From positions 434,001-498,000 of the forward strand of contig JAIELJ010000003.1 in the NCBI GenBank assembly GCA_019753105.1: DNA of 64,000 bases, in the 5' to 3' direction. The DNA is from Hyphomonadaceae bacterium. Lineage in GTDB: Bacteria; Pseudomonadota; Alphaproteobacteria; Caulobacterales; Aquidulcibacteraceae. The translations under genes were made by a program, and so were the position numbers. Shown here in pieces: positions 48,373 through 56,598 of the stretch (within the stretch, counting starts at the first letter, position 1; each line of letters opens with the position of its first letter). The notes under the pieces were generated by a model. The model made no database searches. It was given only the letters and a program-made list of their open reading frames with translations, and was not told the origin of the DNA.

Positions 48373-48900
48373 TCATGGCGTGGCGAGCGCCTGGCCCTGT
48401 GCGGTGACGACCGCATCGATTTGGCGATTGGATGACGTGTTGAGGAACGTGATGTTGTCGCCCACGGCGCCGTCTTGCATGGCGCGGGCGCGCATCGTGA
48501 CGGAGATGCCGGGAGCGGCGTATGTTACCGTCGCCGTCTCGCCGCGCCGGATGGCGGCGTCGATGACGCGCGCACCGCCGCCTGCAGGTGGCAGTGTCGC
48601 GCGCATGCCGCCGGGGCGAACGACTTGAATGAAGTTGACGCCACCAGGTGGTGTGAATTCCAAACCAGCAGCGGATGCCGCTGCCGTCAGAACCGGCATC
48701 GAGATCGTTGAGACTTGCCCAGCAGGCGGCGACGGCGCGATAGCGCGCGCCGCAATTTCGGCCGGCGCGCCGATGAACACATCACCCATCGTAACGGCCG
48801 GGCCGTTGGCCTCGACGCGCGTGCGCAGTGTGACTGGATCCGCGAACGCGACCGCCGCGAAGAAGAAGTAGAAGATGGCGAAGAGCGAGAACCAACGCAT
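48373..48900 (-). CDS. flgA: FlgA, P-ring assembly chaperone
   Basis: A 175-residue periplasmic chaperone for P-ring assembly, shorter than the 200-260 residues common in this family. The Sec signal is MRWFSLFAIFYFFFAAVAFA (cleavage after AFA). The C-terminal SAF-like part (about 90-175) has the features GETATVTYAAPGISVTMRAR and GDNITFLNTSSNRQIDAVVT. GAGGAGG lies about seven bases before the ATG. It lies between flgG and flgH in one minus-strand operon, the expected order in Caulobacterales. Confidence 0.88.
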   Translation of the reverse strand: MRWFSLFAIFYFFFAAVAFADPVTLRTRVEANGPAVTMGDVFIGAPAEIAARAIAPSPPAGQVSTISMPVLTAAASAAGLEFTPPGGVNFIQVVRPGGMRATLPPAGGGARVIDAAIRRGETATVTYAAPGISVTMRARAMQDGAVGDNITFLNTSSNRQIDAVVTAQGQALATP

Positions 48901-48912
48901 GTGTGAGCCTCC

Positions 48913-49698
48913 TCAGCGCAATTGTGTGGTGGATTGGAGCATCTCGTCGGCGGCCGTGATGACGCGCGCGTTCATCTCGTAAGCGCGCTGCGCCACGATC
49001 AGCTGCGAGATTTCTTCCACGGCGTTGACGTTGGAGAGTTCGAGATAGCCCTGCATCAACGTGCCGACGCCGGGCGAGCCTGGTGTTGCGACGTTGGCCG
49101 AGCCGGAGGCGGGTGTTTCCAGATAGAGATTGTCGCCGATCGCCTCTAAGCCCGCTGGATTGATGAAGGTTGCGAGTTCGAGCTGGCCGATCTGTTGCGG
49201 TACGGTTTGGCCGGTAAGCGTCACTTCAACGATGCCGTCACGCGTGACCTGCATCGCGACCGCTTCAGCCGGAACGCTAATCGCAGGTTCGACCGTGTAG
49301 CCATCGGCCGTCACAAGCTGGCCTTCAGCGTTCACCGCGAGATTGCCGGCGCGCGTGTAAGCGGTTTGGCCAGAGGGCAGCTGGATCTGCAGGAAGCCAC
49401 GGCCATTGATGGCCATGTCGTAGGGGTTGCCGGTTTGCGTCAGGCCGCCTTGTTCGGTGACGCGGCCAACCGCGTCTGCGCGCACGCCGACACCGATCTG
49501 AATGCCGAGCGGCAAGGTCGCGCCCGATGACGATGACGTCGAACCGGGGCGCTCCATGTTCTGATAGAGCAAATCCTGAAACTCGGCGCGCTGACGCTTG
49601 TAGGCCGTCGTGTTCATGTTCGCGATGTTGTGCGAAATGACGTCGACGTTCAGCTGCTGGGCCTGCATGCCGCTGGCTGCAATGGATAAAGCTCGCAT
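48913..49698 (-). CDS. flgG: FlgG, distal rod protein
   Basis: A 261-residue distal rod protein. The front MRALSIAASGMQAQQLNVDV followed by ISHNIANMNTTAYKRQRAEF is the FlgG signature, with the rod/hook block at the end (VAQRAYEMNARVITAADEML). Length matches the family. It is exported by the flagellar type III system and forms the drive shaft across the periplasm. AGGAG lies about eleven bases before ATG. It follows flgF and precedes flgA in the same operon. Confidence 0.96.
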   Translation of the reverse strand: MRALSIAASGMQAQQLNVDVISHNIANMNTTAYKRQRAEFQDLLYQNMERPGSTSSSSGATLPLGIQIGVGVRADAVGRVTEQGGLTQTGNPYDMAINGRGFLQIQLPSGQTAYTRAGNLAVNAEGQLVTADGYTVEPAISVPAEAVAMQVTRDGIVEVTLTGQTVPQQIGQLELATFINPAGLEAIGDNLYLETPASGSANVATPGSPGVGTLMQGYLELSNVNAVEEISQLIVAQRAYEMNARVITAADEMLQSTTQLR

Positions 49699-49711
49699 GT
49701 GGGACTAGCTC

Positions 49712-50440
49712 CTAGCGGCCAAGCCGCTCGATCGCGCTCTTGCGCAGTTCGTCCGCACCCGAAATGATTTTGGCTGCCGACGCGTAAGCGCGCGAGATTT
49801 CGATAAGACGTGTGAGTTCGAGCACCGGGCGTACGTTGGACCCTTCGAGGGCGCCTTGAACGACGACGCCCTCGAAGGCGCCCGATGGTTGTCCCTGCGC
49901 GTCCCAAAGGTTGTCCCCGACCTTTGCGAGCGCGCCCGGTGCGGCGAACGAAACCACACCGATTTGGCCGGCTTCCACACCGGCCACGCGTATAACGCCG
50001 TCACGCCCGATCGAAGGCGTATCGCCTTGCGGATCGAGCACGATCGGCGCCCCCCCGGAGTTGAGCACTGAGCGACCATCGCTGGTCACCAAACGCCCAT
50101 CTCCGGCAATCGAAAAAGCGCCGTCACGCGTATATTGCGTGGCGCCGCCAAAGCCTTGAACCATGAAGAAGCCGTCGCCTTCGATCGCGACATCGAGCGG
50201 ATTGCCCGTCTGGCTGATCGGGCCTTGCTCCATCATGTGCATGATGCCCATGTCGCGCACGAAGCGGATTTCGCTCGGCGCTTCCTCAGCGTGGGCTGCG
50301 GTCTGGTCAGCTTCTTCAAGCAGAAGCCCGTCGGCCTTGAAGCCAAACGTCGCCACGTTCGCCAGATTGTTGGCGGCGACATCCATACGCCGTTGCAGAA
50401 CACGTTGCGTCTGCAGGCCGAGCATGAGGGCGTTATCCAT
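49712..50440 (-). CDS. flgF: FlgF, proximal rod protein
   Basis: A 242-residue proximal rod protein of the flagellar rod/hook family. It begins MDNALMLGLQTQRVLQRRMD, VAANNLANVATFGFKADGLL and ends with TRLIEISRAYASAAKIISGA, the conserved rod C-terminus. The first gene of flgF-flgG-flgA-flgH. No clear ribosome site is seen before ATG 50440, and an internal Met (codon 6) is possible, but the amino-terminal pattern fits the upstream Met. The divergent fliL gene is 180 bases away. Confidence 0.94.
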   Translation of the reverse strand: MDNALMLGLQTQRVLQRRMDVAANNLANVATFGFKADGLLLEEADQTAAHAEEAPSEIRFVRDMGIMHMMEQGPISQTGNPLDVAIEGDGFFMVQGFGGATQYTRDGAFSIAGDGRLVTSDGRSVLNSGGAPIVLDPQGDTPSIGRDGVIRVAGVEAGQIGVVSFAAPGALAKVGDNLWDAQGQPSGAFEGVVVQGALEGSNVRPVLELTRLIEISRAYASAAKIISGADELRKSAIERLGR

Positions 50441-50623
50441 CGCGGTTAACCACGCAAGGCCCGTGCCACATGGTGAACGCCAGTATTTTCAAGGGTCGCC
50501 CGGCGCGATCATGGTGAAGCGCTGGTGCGTTTCTGCCGAGCGAAGCGGCAAGTTTTGCCGAGTTGCTACCAATCCTTAACCAGCGCGGCCCACCACAGAA
50601 CGTGGATTAACGCGGGCGATTCC

Positions 50624-51274
50624 ATGTTCGGGAAGTCGAAGAAGAAAAAGAAGGGCGAGGCGCCCGAGGCCGATACCGAGGCCGAAGGTGCTGCGCCGCC
50701 GGCTGAGGGCGCTGAAGGTGCTGAGGGCGAAGCGCCGGCCAAGAAGAAGATGTCGGGCAAGAAGCTCGTGCTCTTCATTGTTCTGCCGGCCGTTCTTGTT
50801 CTTGGCGGGGGCGGCGCCGCGGCCTTTATGCTTCTGTCTGGCGGCGGTGCTGAGCAGCACGCGTCTGACGAAGGCGATCACGGGAAAACCAAGGGCGGCG
50901 GTCACGGTGATGAAGCGACGGGAGAAGCTGTCCCTGGGCCGCACGGCACGACGATCCTGCACGGCGAGAACGTCATCTTCGTCACCATGCCGGAGATATT
51001 GGTCAACATTAGCAGCATCGATGGCCGCCCGGCGTATTTGAAGCTGAAACTGACGTTGGAAGCGCCGGACGACGCGACCGTGACAGCGCTGACCGAGGGC
51101 ATCCCGCGCGTCAACGATCAGTTCAACGGTTTCCTCCGCGAACTCCGTACCGACGACATCTCCGGTTCGGCGGGCGCCTATCGGCTGCGCCTCGAATTAC
51201 TGCGTCGCGTCAATCTCGCGATCGCGCCAGCGCAAGTGAACGCGGTGCTGATCGAAGAAATGCTGGTGCAGTAA
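50624..51274 (+). CDS. fliL: FliL, flagellar motor-associated protein
   Basis: A 216-residue protein. The N-terminal cytoplasmic tail is Lys/Glu-rich (MFGKSKKKKKGEAPEADTEA), followed by one membrane helix (about 50-72, KLVLFIVLPAVLVLGGGGAA), a His/Gly-rich linker and a periplasmic FliL domain (about 100-216) with NVIFVTMPEILVNISSIDGR and YRLRLELLRRVNLAIAPAQV. It binds the stator around the flagellar motor. ATG 50624 fixes the short tail before the Lys run. It overlaps nothing, and fliM starts one base after its stop. Confidence 0.92.
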   Translation: MFGKSKKKKKGEAPEADTEAEGAAPPAEGAEGAEGEAPAKKKMSGKKLVLFIVLPAVLVLGGGGAAAFMLLSGGGAEQHASDEGDHGKTKGGGHGDEATGEAVPGPHGTTILHGENVIFVTMPEILVNISSIDGRPAYLKLKLTLEAPDDATVTALTEGIPRVNDQFNGFLRELRTDDISGSAGAYRLRLELLRRVNLAIAPAQVNAVLIEEMLVQ

Positions 51275-51275
51275 G

Positions 51276-52346
51276 ATGAGCGCCGACGCCGCAGAAGCGC
51301 AAGACAAGGACTGGTCGACCGGCGAGGGCGAGCCTGCGCCCGCTGGCGACGGCGGCGAGCGCATTCTCAATCAAGACGAGATCGACAGCCTCTTGGGCTT
51401 TGGCCTCAGCGAAGATGATAGTTCGAGCCGTACTGGCGTGCGGGCCATCATCAATTCCGCGCTCGTCTCTTATGAGCGTCTACCGATGCTCGAAATCGTC
51501 TTCGATCGCCTTGTGCGCTTGATGACGACGAGCCTGCGCAACTTTACGTCGGACAACGTCGAAGTCAGCTTGGACCAAATCACTTCGATCCGCTTCGGTG
51601 ACTACCTCAACTCGATTCCGCTGCCGGCAATTATTGCCGTGTTCCGCGCCGCACAACTCGACAACTTCGGATTGGTCACTGTTGACTCTAATCTGATCTA
51701 CTCAGTCGTTGATGTTCTGCTGGGCGGTAGGCGTGGCGCTGCCGCGACGCGCGTTGAAGGCCGTCCATACACGACGATCGAGCGCGTGCTGGTGACGCGC
51801 ATGATCGAAGTTGTGCTGAATGATGCACGCCAGGCCTTCGCGCCGCTGACGGAAGTCGATTTCAATCTCGATCGCATCGAGACCAATCCGCGCTTCGCAG
51901 CGATTGCGCGTCCGCCGAACGCCGCGATTGTCGTCAAGCTGCGCATCGACATGGAAGATCGCGGCGGGCGGCTTGAGTTGCTGCTGCCATACGCGACGCT
52001 CGAGCCGATCCGAAAAATGCTCTTGCAGCAATTCATGGGCGAGAAGTTCGGCCGCGACAACATTTGGGAAGGCCACCTCGCCAGCGAACTCTGGGCGACC
52101 AAACTCGAAGTGCGGGCCGTGCTCGATGAGATGAAGCAGCCGTTGAAGCGTATGCTCGATCTCAAAGTGGGCGACACATTGATACTCGATGCTGCGCCAG
52201 ATAGCCCCGTGCTGCTGAAGTGCGGCTCAGTCGAACTTAGTCAAGGCCGCGTCGGCCGTATGGGACATTCGCTCGCCGTGCGCGTCGAACGCCCGATCAA
52301 TCCCGCCACGCAACAGGCGGTCATGAAACTTGGAGGCAAGCCATGA
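51276..52346 (+). CDS. fliM: FliM, flagellar motor switch protein
   Basis: A 356-residue C-ring protein that binds CheY-P and controls rotation. The CheY-binding-like front includes ILNQDEIDSLLGFGL (residues about 30-45), the middle domain has FDRLVRLMTTSLRNFTSDNV and the C-terminal FliN-like domain ends with VRVERPINPATQQAVMKLGG. The front is preceded by an extra acidic stretch (ADAAEAQDKDWSTGEGE), common in the order. It follows fliL by one base and overlaps the DUF6468 gene by four, so fliL-fliM-DUF6468-motE-TPR is one operon. Confidence 0.96.
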   Translation: MSADAAEAQDKDWSTGEGEPAPAGDGGERILNQDEIDSLLGFGLSEDDSSSRTGVRAIINSALVSYERLPMLEIVFDRLVRLMTTSLRNFTSDNVEVSLDQITSIRFGDYLNSIPLPAIIAVFRAAQLDNFGLVTVDSNLIYSVVDVLLGGRRGAAATRVEGRPYTTIERVLVTRMIEVVLNDARQAFAPLTEVDFNLDRIETNPRFAAIARPPNAAIVVKLRIDMEDRGGRLELLLPYATLEPIRKMLLQQFMGEKFGRDNIWEGHLASELWATKLEVRAVLDEMKQPLKRMLDLKVGDTLILDAAPDSPVLLKCGSVELSQGRVGRMGHSLAVRVERPINPATQQAVMKLGGKP

Positions 52347-52660
52347 GCCCGATCACGCTCGTTATTGAACTCGTGTTGGCTGTGATGCTGGCCGCGTGTC
52401 TGTTTTATTTCTGGCGTCTCGACCGCAAGCTCGCCGCGCTTCGCACTGGGCAAGACGGCATTCGCGCTGCGGCAGCAGAACTGGTCGAGGCGACGCAACG
52501 CGCCGAAGCGGCGGTGCGCAACTTGCGCGCAACGGCGCAGGATGCAGGGCGCGATCTGCAAGCGCGCATCAATGACGCCCGTCAAACCGCAGATCGCCTT
52601 GGCCTTGGCGCCGGACGGCTGCGTTCAAGCGCCGATCTCGGCGCGCGCGGAAGGATGTGA
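52343..52660 (+). CDS. DUF6468-type membrane protein
   Basis: A 105-residue protein in the motor operon. One membrane helix is near residues 5-25 (TLVIELVLAVMLAACLFYFW). The remainder is a positively charged helical region (RKLAALRTGQDGIRAAAAEL and AVRNLRATAQDAGRDLQARI), probably coiled coil on the cytoplasmic face. Members of this family occur between fliM and motE in alphaproteobacteria; the role is not established. It overlaps fliM by four bases at the start and motE by three bases at the end. Confidence 0.78.
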   Translation: MSPITLVIELVLAVMLAACLFYFWRLDRKLAALRTGQDGIRAAAAELVEATQRAEAAVRNLRATAQDAGRDLQARINDARQTADRLGLGAGRLRSSADLGARGRM

Positions 52661-53352
52661 TGACTAAGCGCCCAAAATCTCCCGCACGCACACGTCTCGT
52701 GCCTGCCGCGATGGTGACCGTCGCGGCCGTTCTCGGTCTGAAGACCGTAGCGCTTGCGGAGGACGTTGCCGAGACCGTTGCGCCGGCCGCGGAACACAGC
52801 GCCGAGGCCTCGCACGCTGAAGGTGATGCGCCGGCGGCGACGCCCGCGACGCAATGTGCGCCGCCAACGCTCGCCGAGCTTGCCGGTCTCTCGCACGAAG
52901 AGGTGCAGGTGCTGCAAGCGCTTGGCGCGCGGCGCGAAGCGCTCGACGCGCGCGGTGAGGCAATGGAAACGCAAGACGCGCTCATACTCGCCGCCGAACA
53001 GCGCCTGAACGAGCGTGTCGCCGAGTTGCGCCAACTCGAAACCACCGTGAACGACCTGCTCGGCCAATTGGACGAAGCCCAAGAGGAGCGGCTTACGGCC
53101 CTCGTCGATGTTTATCAGCGTATGCGCGCGCGAGATGCGGCTGTGGTCTTCGATGGGCTTGAAGATGAAGTGCTGGTGCAAGTCGCCAGCCGTATGCGCC
53201 AGGCAAATCTTGCTGAAATCATGGGCCGGATGAACCCGGAACGCGCGCGCCGTCTCACGACGATGCTCGCCGATCGGGCTCGGCCGCCTTCGGGCGGCGG
53301 CGACCTGCTATCACGCGCCCGTGGCGGCGGCGCGTCCGGCGCATCCGAGTAA
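52660..53352 (+). CDS. motE: MotE-type motility protein (MgtE_N-like domain)
   Basis: A 230-residue exported protein. It has a signal-like start (RLVPAAMVTVAAVLGLKTVA), an Ala/Glu/Thr linker, a helical coiled-coil region (about 80-150) and the MgtE-N-like domain (about 150-205) with VDVYQRMRARDAAVVFDGLE, LVQVASRMRQANLAEIMGRM and ARRLTTMLADRARPP. In rhizobia MotE stabilises MotC in the periplasm. The start is ATG 52660, overlapping the DUF6468 stop; a GTG at 52657 is also possible. The next gene follows after about 40 bases. Confidence 0.8.
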   Translation: MTKRPKSPARTRLVPAAMVTVAAVLGLKTVALAEDVAETVAPAAEHSAEASHAEGDAPAATPATQCAPPTLAELAGLSHEEVQVLQALGARREALDARGEAMETQDALILAAEQRLNERVAELRQLETTVNDLLGQLDEAQEERLTALVDVYQRMRARDAAVVFDGLEDEVLVQVASRMRQANLAEIMGRMNPERARRLTTMLADRARPPSGGGDLLSRARGGGASGASE

Positions 53353-53364
53353 ACGCGCGCTTAA
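53350..53364. promoter_or_regulatory. CtrA-like site before the AMIN/TPR gene
   Basis: TAAA-CGCGCGC-TTAA, one mismatch from TTAA-N7-TTAA, overlaps the motE stop and lies 30-45 bases before the AMIN/TPR start. It may give that gene its own cell-cycle input in addition to the operon promoter. Confidence 0.35.
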
Positions 53365-53394
53365 CGCCCAACGGAGAGAGTGTCACTCGCGGCC

Positions 53395-56300
53395 ATGAAA
53401 TCCCTGCGCTCTCCGATCGCGATTGCAGCGGCGGCGTTAATCGCCACGCCGCCCATCGCTGCGCAGCCAGTTTCGCTGACGCCGCCGCGAGAAGAACCCG
53501 CGCCGCCTGCGGCGGAGCCCGCTCCTGCGCAGACGCAAGCGCCAGCTGCCGGGGCGCCGATCACGCCGCCAGCGAGCACGAGCGAGCAGGAGCCGGCTGA
53601 ATTGCGCGGCCCCGTCGGACCGTTACCGATGGATCTGACTGTCGCTTCATTGCCGCCGTCAGCGCCCGCGTCGCCACCCGCGCCGCCGCCAACGCCTCCA
53701 CCGGCCCCACCGAGTGCGGCGCCAACGCCTGCGCCATCGCCACCACCGCCGCCGCGCATGGCGTCAGTGCCGAATGCAACGGTGAGCGTTGGCGCTCACG
53801 AAGGTTACACGCGTCTATCTTTCCGTTTTCAGGGCGCCACCACGCTAACGCCGATCGTGCAGGGCAATCGTCTCGATTTGCGTTTTTCGCGCGCCGCCGA
53901 CATCGACATCGCGGAGTTGCGCTCAACGCCGCCACGCTATGTTCGTGAAGTGCGCCGCGTGAGCGCCGAGGGTGCGCCAGTGCGCTTGTCGTTCACACTG
54001 GAGCCTGGCGTACGCCAGCGCAATTTTGTCGAGGGCGATCGCATCGTCGTCGATCTCATGCCGCCCGAAGCGGGGGCGCAGCCTGCTTCCGACGGCGATG
54101 CGCCCGCACCTGCGACCGCCCCGGTGCGTGGTAATGCACGCGTTCAGCTGATCGAAGACGCCAATGCGACGCGCATCAGTGTAACGTGGCCGTCGCCTGC
54201 GCGTGCGGCTGCGTTCCGTCGCGGCGAAGCGATCTGGGTGCTGTTCGACGCGCAGGGCCGCATTGATCTCACGGGTGTTGCGCGCGTCGGGCGTCGCCAC
54301 GAGGGTATCGAAGTGGTGCAGGGCGACGGCGTCGTCGGACTGCGTATTCCGGCATCTCCCGATGTTCAGGTATCTGCCGCGCCAAGTGAGAATGGTTGGA
54401 CGTTTACGCTAGGCTCTCGCGCTCAGGCAGCGTCCGCAGCGGAACTCACGCGCACGACGCTTCCAGATGGTCGCGGGCAACTGACGGCGCGCTTTGGTCG
54501 TGAAGGCGTTGTCCGTTGGATCCGCGATCCGGAAATTGGCGACCGCATCGCCGTTGCTCTCATGGGTGGCCCGGCGCGCGGTGTGAACGCACGCCGCGCT
54601 ACGCTTGAAGCAGCGCTCTTGCCGGCGGCGCATGGCGCTGTCGTCGAGCCACGCGCAGACGATGTGAGTGCGACGTTTGCGAGCGGGACACTCACCGTCA
54701 CGCGCGGCGGGGCAACTGCTGCGGCGCAAACACCTCCGCCAGCGACGAGCGTGCAATCGGAGTTACAGGCCGGTCTTGCCGAGGGACATTCGTCTGAACT
54801 TGCCGATGCTTCGGCGGATCAACAACAGGCGCAAGATCTCGTTCACGTCCGCGAGACCATTGACGACCTGATGCGCCGTGCCGCTGACGAGGGCGTTCGC
54901 GAGGGTGCGCCAGTAGAAGCGCGCATGGCGCTCGCGCGGTATTTGCTGCAGCATGAACTCGCGGCAGAGGCGCTGGGCGCTCTGCGTATCGTGGCGATCA
55001 ATCAAGGCGAACTGGTCGAGATCGATCCTGAGTTTCGGCTGATGCGCGCGGCGGCAAACGTCATGCTCGGGCGTGCGCGCGAGGCGCAGGCCGATCTGGC
55101 GGCGTCGGCCCTTGCCAACAATCCCTCTGCCGCATTGTGGCGCGGGTACGCCTACTCTCTGGAACAGAATTGGGCCGATGCGCGCCGTGAACTCGAACGC
55201 GGCGCGGGCGCGCTTGAGGAACACCCAGCGTCTTGGCGTGCGCGTTTCCAGCTGGCGCTCGCTCAAGCGGCGGTCGAGCTGAACGATCCAGCGGCCGCCG
55301 AAGCGGCGGCGCGTGCCGCGATGGGCGAGGCGGCCGACCGCCCAATGCGTATGCACGCGCGGCTCATCGAAGCGCGCGTCGTTGCGTTGCGCGGTGACAT
55401 GGCGCGTGCGCTTACGATGTTTGATGAGCTATCGCGTATCGACGACGAAGAAGTCGCGGTGCGCGCCAGCGTAGAGGCGATCCGTTTGCGCCGAGCCAGC
55501 GGCGTGATGCGCGGCATTGATGCGATCGAGCCGCTTGAAGCTCTGCGCTTCCGCTGGCGCGGCGACTCTACGGAACTCGCGATCGTCAGCATGCTGGGCG
55601 ACGTGTATTCGGAGCTTGGCCGCTGGCGCGACGCTTTGGGCGTTATGCGCGTTGCAGTGAACCGCTTTCCTACCGATCCAGCAGCACGACAGGTGCGCGC
55701 GGATATGGCGACATTGTTCGAGCGCCTGTTCCTTGATGGCGAAGCTGATCAGCTCGAGCCGATCCAAGCGCTTGGACTGTTCTATGAATTCTCCGATCTG
55801 ACGCCTGTCGGCCCGAATGGTGATCGCATTGTGCGATTGCTTGCGGGGCGGCTGGTGCACGTCGATCTGCTCGAACAAGCCGCGCAATTGCTTCAGCACC
55901 AAGTGGACACCCGGCTTGACGGACTAGGCAAGGCGCAAGTCGCCGCCGATCTCGCCGCCATCTATCTGATGGATAGCAAGCCTGATCAGGCGTTGGTCGC
56001 GATCGCGAACTCGCGTCAACCGAACATGCCGGCAAACCTGCTGGCTGATCGGCGCATTCTGGAAGCGCGCGCGTTGCTTGATCTTGGGCGCCTGGATGCG
56101 GCAGCCGAGTTGGTCGAGCGCGATCGTGGCGAAGATGCGCAACGTGTACGCGCCGAGGCGGCGTGGCGTGCGCGCGATTGGGATCGCGCTGCATCAGAAC
56201 TGCGTTCGCTGCTGGCGCTGCGCACGCGCGGCGCGGCGCTGGACGACCACGGGCGGCAGGTCGTGCTGCGCACCGCCGTTGCCATGACATTGGCTGGCAA

Positions 56301-56595
56301 TGACGAAGGCGTGCGAGGGCTCTATCGCGAATATGCCGGCGACATGGCCGGCACGGACGAGGCGGATGCATTCGAGATCGTCGCATCCGGTGTTCATGCC
56401 GATGGCGCGGCAATCCGCGATGTGGCCCGCGCTGTCGCGCGGACCGATCTAATGGATCGTTTCCTGCAGAGATTGCGCGCGCAGATGACAGCGCAAGCGG
56501 CGGCGTCTCCCGCGGCTCCAGCCGCAGCGGCCACGCCAGCGCCGCAAGCAACGCCTGCGCCCGCGCCTGCAACGCCGGCGCGGCCAACGGCCTAA
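53395..56595 (+). CDS. AMIN-like and TPR periplasmic protein in motor operon
   Basis: A 1066-residue protein not assigned to a named family. A Sec-type signal (MKSLRSPIAIAAAALIATPP) is followed by a long Pro/Ala linker (about 25-125). Next comes a beta-rich, AMIN-like domain (about 130-230) with GYTRLSFRFQGATTLTPIVQ and RLDLRFSRAADIDIAEL. A second beta domain follows (about 245-440), then many TPR-like helical repeats (about 480-1010), and a Pro/Ala tail. The start is ATG 53395; a GTG at 53380 is possible. It follows motE. AMIN domains bind peptidoglycan in other proteins, so it may link the motor or the ring to the wall. Family of long TPR proteins in alphaproteobacterial motility loci is known but not characterised to my knowledge. 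Confidence 0.72.
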   Translation: MKSLRSPIAIAAAALIATPPIAAQPVSLTPPREEPAPPAAEPAPAQTQAPAAGAPITPPASTSEQEPAELRGPVGPLPMDLTVASLPPSAPASPPAPPPTPPPAPPSAAPTPAPSPPPPPRMASVPNATVSVGAHEGYTRLSFRFQGATTLTPIVQGNRLDLRFSRAADIDIAELRSTPPRYVREVRRVSAEGAPVRLSFTLEPGVRQRNFVEGDRIVVDLMPPEAGAQPASDGDAPAPATAPVRGNARVQLIEDANATRISVTWPSPARAAAFRRGEAIWVLFDAQGRIDLTGVARVGRRHEGIEVVQGDGVVGLRIPASPDVQVSAAPSENGWTFTLGSRAQAASAAELTRTTLPDGRGQLTARFGREGVVRWIRDPEIGDRIAVALMGGPARGVNARRATLEAALLPAAHGAVVEPRADDVSATFASGTLTVTRGGATAAAQTPPPATSVQSELQAGLAEGHSSELADASADQQQAQDLVHVRETIDDLMRRAADEGVREGAPVEARMALARYLLQHELAAEALGALRIVAINQGELVEIDPEFRLMRAAANVMLGRAREAQADLAASALANNPSAALWRGYAYSLEQNWADARRELERGAGALEEHPASWRARFQLALAQAAVELNDPAAAEAAARAAMGEAADRPMRMHARLIEARVVALRGDMARALTMFDELSRIDDEEVAVRASVEAIRLRRASGVMRGIDAIEPLEALRFRWRGDSTELAIVSMLGDVYSELGRWRDALGVMRVAVNRFPTDPAARQVRADMATLFERLFLDGEADQLEPIQALGLFYEFSDLTPVGPNGDRIVRLLAGRLVHVDLLEQAAQLLQHQVDTRLDGLGKAQVAADLAAIYLMDSKPDQALVAIANSRQPNMPANLLADRRILEARALLDLGRLDAAAELVERDRGEDAQRVRAEAAWRARDWDRAASELRSLLALRTRGAALDDHGRQVVLRTAVAMTLAGNDEGVRGLYREYAGDMAGTDEADAFEIVASGVHADGAAIRDVARAVARTDLMDRFLQRLRAQMTAQAAASPAAPAAAATPAPQATPAPAPATPARPTA

Positions 56596-56598
56596 GGT

